NCBI RefSeq assembly: GCF_001592825.1
Contig: NZ_LTZG01000001.1
Coordinates: forward strand, 496,001-560,000
Direction: 5' to 3'
Length of the DNA: 64,000 bases
Origin: Planococcus maritimus
GTDB lineage: Bacteria; Bacillota; Bacilli; Bacillales_A; Planococcaceae
Made by a program: the position numbers and the translations under genes. The notes under the pieces were generated by a model. It did no database searches. It worked only from the letters and a program-made list of their open reading frames with translations, and was not told where the DNA came from. Of this stretch, positions 8,168 to 15,727 are shown piece after piece (position 1 is the stretch's first letter; each line of letters begins with the position of its first letter).

Positions 8168-8905
8168 ATGAATGTTGATGTGATTGGTGATGTCCATGGC
8201 TGTTTCGATGAGCTGATCGAATTAATTGAACAGCTCGGGTACCGATTCGAAAATGGCCTTCCTGTGCATCCGGATGGCCGTTATCTTGCATTTGTCGGCG
8301 ATGCGATGGATCGTGGCCCAAAATCAATCGCCGTCTTGCAGCTATTGTTCGATATGCAAGATGCGGGAATCTTGCATTATTCCCCCGGCAATCATTGCAA
8401 TAAACTCTATCGTTTTTTCAAGGGCAATCCTGTCGAGCTCTTGCACGGGTTGGAAATGACCGTAGCCGAGTGGCGCCTGCTTGAAAAAGATGCCCAACAA
8501 CAATTCAAAAAACGATTTATTCGTTTTTATGAGAAGCTTCCTTTATATCTTCAACTGCGTGATGATTTGATCGTTGTGCACGCCGGGTTGCGCCAGGATA
8601 TGATTGGAGAAGCACTGAGCCGCCGCATCATTACGTTTGCCTTATACGGCGAAATCACCGGAAGGTACCATTCCGATGGCCGTCCGGTTCGCGGCAACTG
8701 GGCGAAAAGCTATAAAGGAACGCCGTGGATTGTTTATGGCCATACCCCAGTCGAAACTCCTTATTTCAAAAACAATAGCGTCAATATCGACACGGGTTGT
8801 GTATTTGGCGGAGCTTTGACTGCTTTACGCTTTCCTGAAATGGAGATTTGCCAAGTGACGTCAAAACAGGATTACCAGCCAGACCGCTTTCATCATTATG
8901 ACTGA
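8168..8905 (+). CDS. prpE: Bis(5'-nucleosyl)-tetraphosphatase PrpE
   Basis: A 245-residue metallophosphatase of the PPP family. The three metal-binding motifs are GDVHGC (Asp8, His10), GDAMDRG (Asp45) and GNHCNKL (Asn75, His76), with further His residues in VVHAG and YGHTPV. The Bacillus PrpE enzyme hydrolyses Ap4A and is involved in spore germination signalling; whether this organism sporulates cannot be seen here. It is divergent from mgtE. Its last 10 bp overlap the 3' end of the convergent pseudouridine synthase gene. Confidence 0.9.
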   Translation: MNVDVIGDVHGCFDELIELIEQLGYRFENGLPVHPDGRYLAFVGDAMDRGPKSIAVLQLLFDMQDAGILHYSPGNHCNKLYRFFKGNPVELLHGLEMTVAEWRLLEKDAQQQFKKRFIRFYEKLPLYLQLRDDLIVVHAGLRQDMIGEALSRRIITFALYGEITGRYHSDGRPVRGNWAKSYKGTPWIVYGHTPVETPYFKNNSVNIDTGCVFGGALTALRFPEMEICQVTSKQDYQPDRFHHYD

Positions 8906-9777
8906 AGCAACGCTCGCATATCCTTTGAGAGGACAGATGAAAAGGCTAACCGCTTTCCGGAAACGGGATGGTCGAGTTGCAATTCGGTGCAATGCAAGGC
9001 TTGCCTCGAAATCAACTTGCGCTCGCCACCGTACAAATCATCGCCCAGCAACGGATGCCCAATATGTGCCAAATGGACGCGTATTTGGTGAGTCCTGCCA
9101 GTATTCAGTTTCAAGCGGACGTGGCTAATACCTGCCATCGACTGAATCAATTCCATTTCAGTTTCTGCAAACTTGCCATCTTCCCTTACTTCACGTTCGA
9201 TAATGCTCGTGCCTTTTCGGCCGATTGGCGCAGTGATTAATGCCTTCTGGGAAGCAACTTCGCCGTGAATAAATGCTTCATAACGACGATTCATGCGCTT
9301 TTCCTGTTGCTGCACAGACAATAGATGATGGATATGACGGTTTTTCGCAATGCACACCAGTCCTGAAGTATCTTTATCCAGTCGCGTTGCGATGTGCAGT
9401 GTCGATGGAATGCCGTGGCGCTCGAAATGTCCAGCGACCACATTTGCGAGACTGCCATAGGGCTGCTCGCGCGATGGGATTGTGTTTTGCCCAGGCGGCT
9501 TCTCAACGATTAATAACGCATCGTCTTCATAAACGATGGCAAGTGGGCCGGCTTCCGCTGTCAGTCCTTTACCTTGAATTTCTTTCGGAAAAATAACGGT
9601 TACAGCATCCCCAGCTTCAAGCGGATGCCTAACCGTCACTTCTGATCCATTGACCAGCAAATGGCCCCCGCCATATTTCACAGAAGCCAAGGTTCTTTTA
9701 GAAATTCCATAATGCTGAAGCGCCTCTCGAAGCAGACCTTGCTTTGTTGCCGTAAATTCAACTTGAAATGCTTTCAT
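8896..9777 (-). CDS. yjbO: RluA/RluD family pseudouridine synthase (YjbO)
   Basis: 293 residues from ATG 9777, chosen because GGAGG lies 10 bases upstream and the nadK stop is just before it; a longer frame to 9930 would run deep into nadK. The N-terminal S4-like region (SKRTLASVKYGGGHLLVNGSEV) is followed by the catalytic motif ATRLDKDTSGL with Asp134, and by the RTHQIRVHLAHIGHPLLGDDLYG motif. It isomerises uridine in RNA; the exact target cannot be told. It is the third gene of the relQ-nadK-yjbO operon. Confidence 0.92.
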   Translation of the reverse strand: MKAFQVEFTATKQGLLREALQHYGISKRTLASVKYGGGHLLVNGSEVTVRHPLEAGDAVTVIFPKEIQGKGLTAEAGPLAIVYEDDALLIVEKPPGQNTIPSREQPYGSLANVVAGHFERHGIPSTLHIATRLDKDTSGLVCIAKNRHIHHLLSVQQQEKRMNRRYEAFIHGEVASQKALITAPIGRKGTSIIEREVREDGKFAETEMELIQSMAGISHVRLKLNTGRTHQIRVHLAHIGHPLLGDDLYGGERKLISRQALHCTELQLDHPVSGKRLAFSSVLSKDMRALLQS

Positions 9778-9781
9778 GTGC

Positions 9782-10591
9782 TCAGTCCTCCGACAATTCA
9801 CTGTCGATAAAGGAGTCATGAACACGACGCCAGAACGGGAAGGCACGGAAGCGGGCAAAGCGTACTTTTTCTTTTGCCACGCGGTACTCAATCGATTCGA
9901 CGTCTTTATGAAGCAATTGAAGGTGATCAACAGTTACCATGAAGTCTGGCGCTTTTACCGGAAGCAAGGTGCAGCGATGATGCGATGGCAAGACTAACGG
10001 AGAACCGACAGTCCGAAACACCCGGTTATTAATCGAAGCCATTTCGGTTAATTGCATCGCCGGCAAAGATGGATGGATGATCGCTCCGCCGAGTGCTTTG
10101 TTGTACGCCGTGCTCCCTGAGGGCGTTGACATACACAGACCATCTCCGCGGAAACGTTCAAAATGGCTGTCGTTTAAGAAAACGTCCATGACAAGCGTTA
10201 CATCTGGGGATTTGACAGTCGATTCATTCAAGGCCAAATACGTGGAAGATTCCTGTTCGTTCCGGTAATGCACCGTCACTTCCAACAACGGGTACTCAAT
10301 GACTTCAAATTCTTTTTTGGCAATGGCCAATACGAGTTTCTCGATTTCAATCGGCTTCCAGTCTGCATAAAACCCGAGATGGCCTGTATGGATTCCGACG
10401 AATGCGACAGTATCCAAACGATCGCTGTATTTATGGAAGGCGTGGAGTAAAGTGCCATCTCCACCGATCGACAAGACGATTTGCGGAAATTCTTCATTCC
10501 ATTCCATTCCGAAATCCTCTAGATATTCACGTGCCTCTCCCATCAATCGATTGGATAACTCATCACTTCTCGATATGATATAAAATTTCAT
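9782..10591 (-). CDS. nadK: NAD kinase
   Basis: A 269-residue ATP-NAD kinase. The nucleotide-binding loop is GGDGT at residues 43-47, with the NE/D motif in [11 protein letters not shown] and the Gly-rich segment [22 protein letters not shown]. It makes NADP+ from NAD+ and ATP in the cytoplasm. The start codon overlaps the relQ stop (ATGA), giving tight co-expression with the alarmone synthetase as in B. subtilis (yjbM-ppnKA). Confidence 0.95.
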   Translation of the reverse strand: MKFYIISRSDELSNRLMGEAREYLEDFGMEWNEEFPQIVLSIGGDGTLLHAFHKYSDRLDTVAFVGIHTGHLGFYADWKPIEIEKLVLAIAKKEFEVIEYPLLEVTVHYRNEQESSTYLALNESTVKSPDVTLVMDVFLNDSHFERFRGDGLCMSTPSGSTAYNKALGGAIIHPSLPAMQLTEMASINNRVFRTVGSPLVLPSHHRCTLLPVKAPDFMVTVDHLQLLHKDVESIEYRVAKEKVRFARFRAFPFWRRVHDSFIDSELSED

Positions 10592-11265
10592 GAATCCTTT
10601 CGACCTCCTTCTGCATCCGCCGGAAATCTGGTTCCGGGAGATTCTTTGTATTCGCTGAAATAGGCTTGCGCTTCCTGGATTTCGTCCCGGATCTGCGTCA
10701 TTTCCTCATCGAGCTGGAATGCGGCTTCCGCTGCGCGTTGCAGACGAAGCTTGATTTCTTCGGGAAACACACCTTTGTATTTATAGTTCAAAGAATGCTC
10801 AATCGATGCCCAAAAATTCATCGCCAAGGTGCGGATTTGAATTTCCGCAAGGATCAACTGCTCACCATCAATAGTTTGCACAGGATATTCTACGATGACA
10901 TGATACGACCGATAGCCGCTTTGCTTTTCATGTGAAATATAATCTTTTTCCTCAACGATCCGCAAATCGTTGCGTTGGCGCAATAGCTCCACAACGGTCT
11001 CAATATCCCCTACAAATTGGCACATCATCCTCAAACCGGCTATATCCTGTAAATTACGCGCTAATTCTTCCGACGGTTCAAACAACAGCCCCTTTTCCAA
11101 GGTTTTATCATAAATGCTCGCCAACGGCTTCACACGGCCGGTAACGAACTCAATCGGTGAATTCGTGTTATTCGTTTCAAATTGTTTACGCATTCCTTTG
11201 AATTTTACTTTCATCTCGTCGACCGCTTGTTTATACGGTGCCAAAAAACGATTCCATTGCCCCAT
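10588..11265 (-). CDS. yjbM: Small alarmone synthetase RelQ (GTP pyrophosphokinase)
   Basis: A 225-residue synthetase-only RelA/SpoT homologue. Motifs include [42 protein letters not shown] and [22 protein letters not shown], with the C-terminal helical tail of RelQ enzymes. It transfers pyrophosphate from ATP to GDP/GTP. There is no hydrolase domain, so breakdown must be done elsewhere. ATG 11265 follows TAAGGAGGG. It is first in the relQ-nadK-yjbO operon and divergent from yjbK across a 274-bp gap. Confidence 0.93.
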   Translation of the reverse strand: MGQWNRFLAPYKQAVDEMKVKFKGMRKQFETNNTNSPIEFVTGRVKPLASIYDKTLEKGLLFEPSEELARNLQDIAGLRMMCQFVGDIETVVELLRQRNDLRIVEEKDYISHEKQSGYRSYHVIVEYPVQTIDGEQLILAEIQIRTLAMNFWASIEHSLNYKYKGVFPEEIKLRLQRAAEAAFQLDEEMTQIRDEIQEAQAYFSEYKESPGTRFPADAEGGRKDS

Positions 11266-11364
11266 GTCTGGCCCTCCTTACTGCTTTGCTTACTCCTTCT
11301 ATCTTTTAAGCCCAGCACAGGGCTGTTTCTTCATACCGCTATTTTACCACAGCAAGGCTCTACG

Positions 11365-11393
11365 TTGCAGATTGCATCCAACTATCCGATAAT
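11365..11393 (+). promoter_or_regulatory. Possible promoter for yjbK
   Basis: TTGCAG (11365-11370), 17-bp spacer, GATAAT (11388-11393). Transcription would start near 11400, giving a leader of about 140 nt in front of yjbK. Confidence 0.4.
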
Positions 11394-11407
11394 GAAATTA
11401 ATGACAA

Positions 11408-11527
11408 AGCCAGCAGCTATGGGCAAAGGCGTATGTCTTGGGCTGGCTGCCGGTTAATCCCCCTGCTAGTGCGATTTTCCTTGCTTTTTGTAAAGACCAA
11501 GCAAGTGGCATGACAGAGCAGGGATTA
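11408..11527 (+). promoter_or_regulatory. Structured 5' leader candidate before yjbK
   Basis: Three nested or adjacent helices can be drawn. AGCCAGC (11408-11414) pairs with GCTGGCT (11442-11448). TAATCCC..TGCT (11455-11467) pairs with AGCAGGGATTA (11517-11527) with a two-base bulge. Inside that, CTTGCTT (11480-11486) pairs with AAGCAAG (11499-11505). The long helix ends one base before the GAGGTG ribosome-binding site. No U-run is present, so it is not a simple terminator. It matches no riboswitch class I can recognise. Confidence 0.4.
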
Positions 11528-11539
11528 TGAGGTGAACAG

Positions 11540-12109
11540 ATGACAAAAGAACTTGAAATCGAATTCAAGAACATGCTGACGAAAGAAGAATACAACTTAT
11601 TACTGGCGGAGTTACAAGAAGTACCGATCAGCCAGACCAACCATTATTTCGATACAGCCGATTTCCAACTACGCGACCAAAAAGCGGCCCTTCGGCTTCG
11701 CAGCATCGGCAACCATTTTGAATGCACGCTTAAAACACCGGCTGCTTCCGGGAATTATGAGACGACCGATACGTTGAGCCAAAAACAGGCCTCGGCTGTT
11801 TTGGATCACAATCAATTTGACGCGCCGGAAGTTACAGCTGAACTTGAGCGGCTAGGGGTCTCCTCCTCTGGCTTGTCGCTCATCGGATCACTGACGACCC
11901 ACCGTGTGGAAGTCGAGTATAAGGGCGGGCTGCTTGTGCTCGATCACTCAGAATATCTGGGATTAGAAGACTACGAGCTGGAATATGAAGTAACGGACGA
12001 AGCCGCTGGCAAACATGCTTTCATGGCCTTACTGGAAGAAAAACAAATACCAGTCCGCCCTTCAGACAAGAAAATCGCACGTTTTATGAAGGCTGCTTCA
12101 ATGCGTTAA
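11540..12109 (+). CDS. yjbK: CYTH domain protein (YjbK, triphosphate tunnel family)
   Basis: A 189-residue CYTH-fold protein. The signature E-x-E-x-K appears as ELEIEFKN at the N-terminus. Alternating charged residues on strands (AALRLRS, ECTLKTP, RVEVEYKGG, DYELEYEVT) fit the inside of a triphosphate tunnel. Family members hydrolyse or bind inorganic triphosphate or long phosphate chains with divalent metal. Its place next to the alarmone and NAD kinase operon is conserved in Bacillales. The start ATG follows GAGGTGAACAG. Confidence 0.87.
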   Translation: MTKELEIEFKNMLTKEEYNLLLAELQEVPISQTNHYFDTADFQLRDQKAALRLRSIGNHFECTLKTPAASGNYETTDTLSQKQASAVLDHNQFDAPEVTAELERLGVSSSGLSLIGSLTTHRVEVEYKGGLLVLDHSEYLGLEDYELEYEVTDEAAGKHAFMALLEEKQIPVRPSDKKIARFMKAASMR

Positions 12110-12143
12110 CAGACGCCTACATGTGTTAAGGCATGCGATTTGT

Positions 12144-12172
12144 TTGAGATATTTACCATGCGTTGATAGAAT
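12144..12172 (+). promoter_or_regulatory. Probable promoter of yjbI-spxH
   Basis: TTGAGA (12144-12149), 17-bp spacer, TAGAAT (12167-12172), 33 bp before the globin start codon. Confidence 0.5.
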
Positions 12173-12205
12173 GGTTTTACAGCAAACACAAAGGGGACAA
12201 GACTG

Positions 12206-12604
12206 ATGACTGGAAAACCGCTTATTCCGTACGACCAAATCGGTGCGGAAACTTTATCAAACCTGGTGGACGCCTTTTATTCCCGCGTCTCAGCGCATCC
12301 GCAACTTGCACCCATTTTCCCTGACGATTTAACCGAGACCGCAAGAAAACAAAAACAGTTTCTAACCCAATATTTAGGCGGCCCGAATATTTACTCAGCC
12401 GAACACGGGCATCCGCGTCTAAAAGCGCGTCATCATCCATTTCCAATTACTCCAGACCGCGCTCAAGCCTGGCTGGAGTGCATGAGTGAAGCAATGGATG
12501 AAGTCGGGCTCAGCGGCCAATTCCGCGAGACGTTTTTCAATCGTCTCGTTTTGACCGCACACCATATGGTGAATGATTACGACAGTGAGGAGGAGTTGGA
12601 GTGA
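12206..12604 (+). CDS. yjbI: Truncated hemoglobin, group II type (YjbI)
   Basis: A 132-residue globin of the group II (GlbO) type. Visible landmarks are the helix-B tyrosine in DAFYSRVSAHP, the GGP turn after helix E, the proximal-His region RLKARHHPFPI, and Trp in RAQAWLECM. It binds haem and probably O2 or reactive gases. In Staphylococcus and Bacillus the globin gene is co-transcribed with yjbH (spxH). Here its stop overlaps the spxH start by 4 bp (GTGA). Confidence 0.92.
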   Translation: MTGKPLIPYDQIGAETLSNLVDAFYSRVSAHPQLAPIFPDDLTETARKQKQFLTQYLGGPNIYSAEHGHPRLKARHHPFPITPDRAQAWLECMSEAMDEVGLSGQFRETFFNRLVLTAHHMVNDYDSEEELE

Positions 12605-13398
12605 GCAATCTGGATCTGGCAGAGGATATCCGCGAACACCAAGTTTCCTGCAAACCAATGGAATTATACGTGTTCATGGATCCAATGAATCCCGCATGCT
12701 GGGAACTTCAATCTATCATCCGCAAAATGCAAATCGAATACGGCCATTATTTTTCCATGCGAATGATTTTGAGCACGCAATTGTCTACCTTGAATATGAG
12801 TATAAAAAATGCCGAAATGGATGGCGATGAGCTTGAACATCCCGCCCTTCCATCTGTCGCCATCAAAGCAGCTGAATTGCAGGGCAAACGGGCAGGCAAT
12901 CGGTTCCTATACAAACTACAAGAACATCTCTTTTTACAATCGAGAAACGTTACCTCCTATGATGTATTGCTTGAAATCGCTGAGGAAGCGGAACTGGACC
13001 AAGACGAGTTCAAAGATGATTTCCATTCAGTTCACAGCGCTAAAGCGTTCCAATGCGATCTTCGGATCACTAGGGAAATGGAAGTTTCTGAAGTACCAAG
13101 TATCGTCTTTTTTAATGAATGCATCGAAGACGAAGGCGTCAAAGTTTCTGGCCTTTATTCATACGACGTTTATCTGACCATCCTACAGGAAATGCTAGGG
13201 AAAGACCGGCTTAACCGGCAATCCCCGCCTTCTCTCGATGACCTATTCGTTAAGTACCCAACGATGGCTACTCATGAAGTCGCAAGCATCTACAATATCA
13301 GCGAACAAACGGCTGAACGCGAACTGAAAAAGCAAGTGCTGCAACAGAAACTAGAACGCATCCCCCTGCAGGATGAAACATTATGGAAAGTAAAATAA
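12601..13398 (+). CDS. spxH: SpxH (YjbH), ClpXP adaptor for Spx, lacking CxxC
   Basis: A 265-residue DsbA-like thioredoxin-fold protein that delivers Spx to ClpXP in Bacillus. It starts at GTG 12601, overlapping the globin stop, behind GAGGAG. The segment LYVFMDPMNPACWELQ aligns with the usual DPxCPxCW active site, but the first cysteine is Asn30 and only Cys33 remains. The His/Cys-rich N-terminal stretch seen in B. subtilis is reduced to H13 and C17. The C-terminal region (about 215-265) has a helix-turn-like segment HEVASIYNISEQTAEREL. The targets Spx and MecA are encoded 3-5 kb away. Confidence 0.9.
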   Translation: MSNLDLAEDIREHQVSCKPMELYVFMDPMNPACWELQSIIRKMQIEYGHYFSMRMILSTQLSTLNMSIKNAEMDGDELEHPALPSVAIKAAELQGKRAGNRFLYKLQEHLFLQSRNVTSYDVLLEIAEEAELDQDEFKDDFHSVHSAKAFQCDLRITREMEVSEVPSIVFFNECIEDEGVKVSGLYSYDVYLTILQEMLGKDRLNRQSPPSLDDLFVKYPTMATHEVASIYNISEQTAERELKKQVLQQKLERIPLQDETLWKVK

Positions 13399-13433
13399 GC
13401 TAAGCTCCTTTTGGGAGCTTAGCTTATTTTTTT
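13396..13433 (+). terminator. spxH terminator
   Basis: An inverted repeat TAAGCTAAGCTCC/GGGAGCTTAGCTTA followed by seven T. The spxH stop codon is the first triplet of the stem. It is nearly symmetric and could also stop minus-strand transcripts coming from the sRNA region. Confidence 0.88.
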
Positions 13434-13439
13434 CTGTGA

Positions 13440-13555
13440 CTATAGCGAAAGGCGCCTTCCACGTCCGGAAGGCGCCTTTCTTATCTTACACAAAGGGGAT
13501 GGGAGAAATGTTCACGCTCAAACAAAGGGGTGTATGTTTGTATGTGATTAATTTC
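13440..13555 (-). ncRNA. roxS: RoxS/RsaE-like regulatory small RNA
   Basis: The minus strand reads GAAATTAATCACATACAAAC from 13555, then a CCCCUUUGUUUG segment (complement of 13519-13530) and UCUCCCAUCCCCUUUG (complement of 13491-13506). It ends in a perfect 14-bp hairpin GAAAGGCGCCTTCC/GGAAGGCGCCTTTC (13447-13480). The C-rich UCCC/CCCC motifs, the order of elements, the length (about 110 nt) and the position between yjbH and pepF all fit S. aureus RsaE/B. subtilis RoxS as I remember them. These RNAs pair with Shine-Dalgarno regions of TCA-cycle and redox mRNAs. The 3' hairpin lacks a clear T-run, so the exact end is uncertain. No protein frame is present on this strand. Confidence 0.82.
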
Positions 13556-13559
13556 ACAA
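13542..13559 (-). promoter_or_regulatory. Rex-like operator at the RoxS start
   Basis: Minus-strand TTGTGAAATTAATCACAT resembles the Rex box TTGTGAAnnnnTTCACAA. It covers the predicted +1, where an NADH-sensing repressor would act. The core also fits TGTGA-N6-TCACA (Fnr/Crp), but published control of RoxS by Rex makes Rex the better reading. Confidence 0.6.
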
Positions 13560-13563
13560 CTTA

Positions 13564-13592
13564 ATAATATCACGCCATAATAGTTAAAGCAA
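13564..13592 (-). promoter_or_regulatory. RoxS promoter
   Basis: Minus-strand TTGCTT (13587-13592), 17-bp spacer, TATTAT (13564-13569). It predicts a start near 13555-13557. Confidence 0.65.
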
Positions 13593-13595
13593 TAA

Positions 13596-13615
13596 ATCAC
13601 AAACTCTTTCACAAA
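13596..13615 (-). promoter_or_regulatory. ResD-like direct repeats upstream of RoxS promoter
   Basis: TTTGTGAA (complement of 13608-13615) and TTTGTGAT (complement of 13596-13603) are repeated with a 12-bp period just upstream of the -35 box. This is the kind of TTTGTGAA motif bound by ResD/SrrA response regulators. Confidence 0.5.
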
Positions 13616-13626
13616 TCTGTCATAAT

Positions 13627-13641
13627 AGCAAGCGCTTTCAT
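13627..13641 (-). promoter_or_regulatory. CcpA (cre) site downstream of an upstream promoter
   Basis: Minus-strand ATGAAAGCGCTTGCT fits WTGNAANCGNWNNCW at every position. It would lie about 13-27 bases downstream of the start from the promoter at 13661-13689, the classic position for CcpA repression. Confidence 0.55.
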
Positions 13642-13660
13642 GATTTTATTGTATTTTAAA

Positions 13661-13689
13661 GTTATATTTGAATATCTTTTACTTGTCAA
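13661..13689 (-). promoter_or_regulatory. Strong sigma-A promoter upstream of the sRNA
   Basis: Minus-strand TTGACA (13684-13689), 17-bp spacer, TATAAC (13661-13666). It points at the RoxS gene, with no minus-strand protein gene downstream before the spxH terminator. It may make a longer form of the sRNA or a separate RNA. The rest of the 465-bp gap (13690-13814) is AT-rich with nothing I recognise. Confidence 0.6.
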
Positions 13690-13814
13690 GAATCTAGATA
13701 AACACTTCCCCATTAAGATATCATTCCATTTTGAAATAATAATTCGTGCATTACTTCGAATGTCGATGTGATGGCTCTTCAGACTTCGTCATTGTCCCCG
13801 CTTCTCCAGAAACT

Positions 13815-13851
13815 AAAAAACCCCTGCAAGAGGCTGTCTCTGCAGAGGTTT
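13815..13851 (-). terminator. pepF terminator
   Basis: AACCTCTGCA/TGCAGGGGTT stem on the minus strand, followed by TTTTTT. Confidence 0.82.
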
Positions 13852-13863
13852 GACGGATCGTGA

Positions 13864-15675
13864 CTATAGATTTTTTCTAAGCAAAGCTTCCAACTCATCA
13901 AGCTTTTGTCCAAAAACTTTACAAGCTTCTTCAACTGGTTCCGGCGAGGCCATATCGACGCCCGCTTTTTTCAAGACTTCAATCGGATAATCAGAGCTGC
14001 CGGCTTTCAAGAATTCGTTGATATAACGTTCAACCGCAGGCTCTCCTTCCTCCAAAATCTTCTTGCTCAAGGCAGTAGCTGCACTAAAGCCCGTTGCGTA
14101 TTGGAAAACATAATAGTTATAGTAGAAATGAGGAATACGCGCCCATTCTAGGCCAATTTCCTCGTCTACTGCCATATCTTCACCGAAATATTTTTTATTT
14201 AACTCGTAATAGACTTCCGTCAATCGATCAGCTGTCAAAGCTTCACCATCTTGGTCCATTTGGTGGATCGCGTGCTCGAATTCAGCAAACATCGTTTGGC
14301 GGAATACCGTCCCGCGGAATCCATCTAGCCAGTGATTGAGCAAATAAATACGCTCCTGCTCATCTTCAGTAGTATTGACCAAGTGCTCGTTCAATAAAGC
14401 CTCATTTGTTGTCGAGGCAACTTCTGCCACGAAAATGGAGTAATCACCATAAACGAATGGCTGATTCTCTCTCGTGTAATGACTGTGGACGCTATGGCCA
14501 AATTCGTGCGCCAAAGTGAAGAGATTGTCTACATTGTCTTGCCAATTCATCAAGATATACGGGTTGGTTCCATATGCTCCTGAAGAATAAGCACCGCTGC
14601 GCTTGCCTTTGTTTTCTTTTACGTCTACCCAGCGGTTATCAATGCCGGACTTAACGATGCCCACATAGTCTTCACCAAGCGCGCTCAGGCCATCCAGCAT
14701 CATGCCGGTTGCCTTGTCATAGGGAATTTCCATTTTTACTTCTTTAACGAGCGGTGTGTACATATCATACATATGGACTTGGTCGACTCCAAGCACTTCT
14801 TTGCGCAAAGCAACATAACGCTGCAATAGATGCAGGTTATTGTTGACGGTCTCAACCAATTGATCGTAAACGGCTTCTGGAATATGATCATCTGATAGCG
14901 CCGCTTGACGTGCTGATGAATAATTACGGATTCTCGCCTGGACATTATCCCGTTTTACATTGCCTGATAAAGTGGAAGCAAAGGTATTGCGGAATTTTCC
15001 ATATGTCGCATAGACTGCTTTAAATGCGGCTTCGCGCACGCGACGATCTTTGCTTTCCATAAAGCGAATATAATTGCCATGCGTAATTTGTACTTTTTCG
15101 CCGTCTTCATTTTCGATTTCCGGAAATTCCAAATCAGCATTATTGAGCATACCAAAGGTTTCAGAAGATGCTCCAACGACTTCCGACATTTGTGCAAGCA
15201 AGGCTTCCTGTTCTGCTTTCAAGACATGCGGACGCATTGTATTCAGTTCTTCAAGCGCATGTTGATAAAGTTTCAAACCTTCGTGTTCGTCTACGTAACG
15301 AACTAGCTCCGCTTCATCCAAAGACAGGATTTCAGGGGTCATATAAGATAGACCTGCGGCTGTTTTAGCAAATAAAGATTTAATGCGGCTGTCCATTGCT
15401 TGATAAGTCGAGTTTGTCGTGTCCTGGTCATAGCGCATGTGTGAGTATGCATACAATTTGCGTAAACGCTCAGACAGTTCATCTTTATAGCTCAGCGCAG
15501 CATATAAGGCATCTGGCCCTTCAGATAATGTGCCTTCGTATTGCCCAGCTTTCTCAGCCAAAGTTGAAACGGCTTTAAATTCTTCTTCCCATAGTGAATC
15601 TGTCGCAAAAATATCCTCCAAGCGCCAAGTCAGTTCTGCAGGCACTTGATCTCTCGTCATTAATTTTTCCGTCAT
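13864..15675 (-). CDS. pepF: Oligoendopeptidase F (M3 metallopeptidase)
   Basis: A 603-residue cytoplasmic zinc peptidase. The catalytic HEFGH is at residues 390-394 (TLAHEFGHSVHSHY), with a downstream Glu in VAEVASTTNEALL. The N-terminal helical domain (about 1-200) is typical of PepF. It degrades oligopeptides, which fits its place near the coiA/mecA/spx cluster and the two oligopeptide importers. The start ATG 15675 follows GAGGAGG. Length is normal. Confidence 0.95.
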   Translation of the reverse strand: MTEKLMTRDQVPAELTWRLEDIFATDSLWEEEFKAVSTLAEKAGQYEGTLSEGPDALYAALSYKDELSERLRKLYAYSHMRYDQDTTNSTYQAMDSRIKSLFAKTAAGLSYMTPEILSLDEAELVRYVDEHEGLKLYQHALEELNTMRPHVLKAEQEALLAQMSEVVGASSETFGMLNNADLEFPEIENEDGEKVQITHGNYIRFMESKDRRVREAAFKAVYATYGKFRNTFASTLSGNVKRDNVQARIRNYSSARQAALSDDHIPEAVYDQLVETVNNNLHLLQRYVALRKEVLGVDQVHMYDMYTPLVKEVKMEIPYDKATGMMLDGLSALGEDYVGIVKSGIDNRWVDVKENKGKRSGAYSSGAYGTNPYILMNWQDNVDNLFTLAHEFGHSVHSHYTRENQPFVYGDYSIFVAEVASTTNEALLNEHLVNTTEDEQERIYLLNHWLDGFRGTVFRQTMFAEFEHAIHQMDQDGEALTADRLTEVYYELNKKYFGEDMAVDEEIGLEWARIPHFYYNYYVFQYATGFSAATALSKKILEEGEPAVERYINEFLKAGSSDYPIEVLKKAGVDMASPEPVEEACKVFGQKLDELEALLRKNL

Positions 15676-15727
15676 TTGGCTGCCTCCTCTATCCCTGGTT
15701 TAGGGAAACGAATTACATCTCATTTTC

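Noticed and set aside
8896-9930. The long 344-codon form of the pseudouridine synthase.
   Set aside because: Its first 51 codons overlap nadK in another frame. ATG 9777 has a proper ribosome-binding site.
13543-13558. TGTGA-N6-TCACA, a textbook Crp/Fnr site.
   Set aside because: It lies inside TTGTGAAATTAATCACAT over the RoxS start point, where Rex control is known for this RNA family. Rex is the simpler reading, though Fnr is not excluded.
13508-13561. A 17-codon plus-strand frame (ATG at 13508 behind AAGGGGATGGGAGA).
   Set aside because: The apparent ribosome-binding site is the complement of the C-rich motif of the RoxS/RsaE-like RNA. The frame is very short and has no plus-strand promoter.
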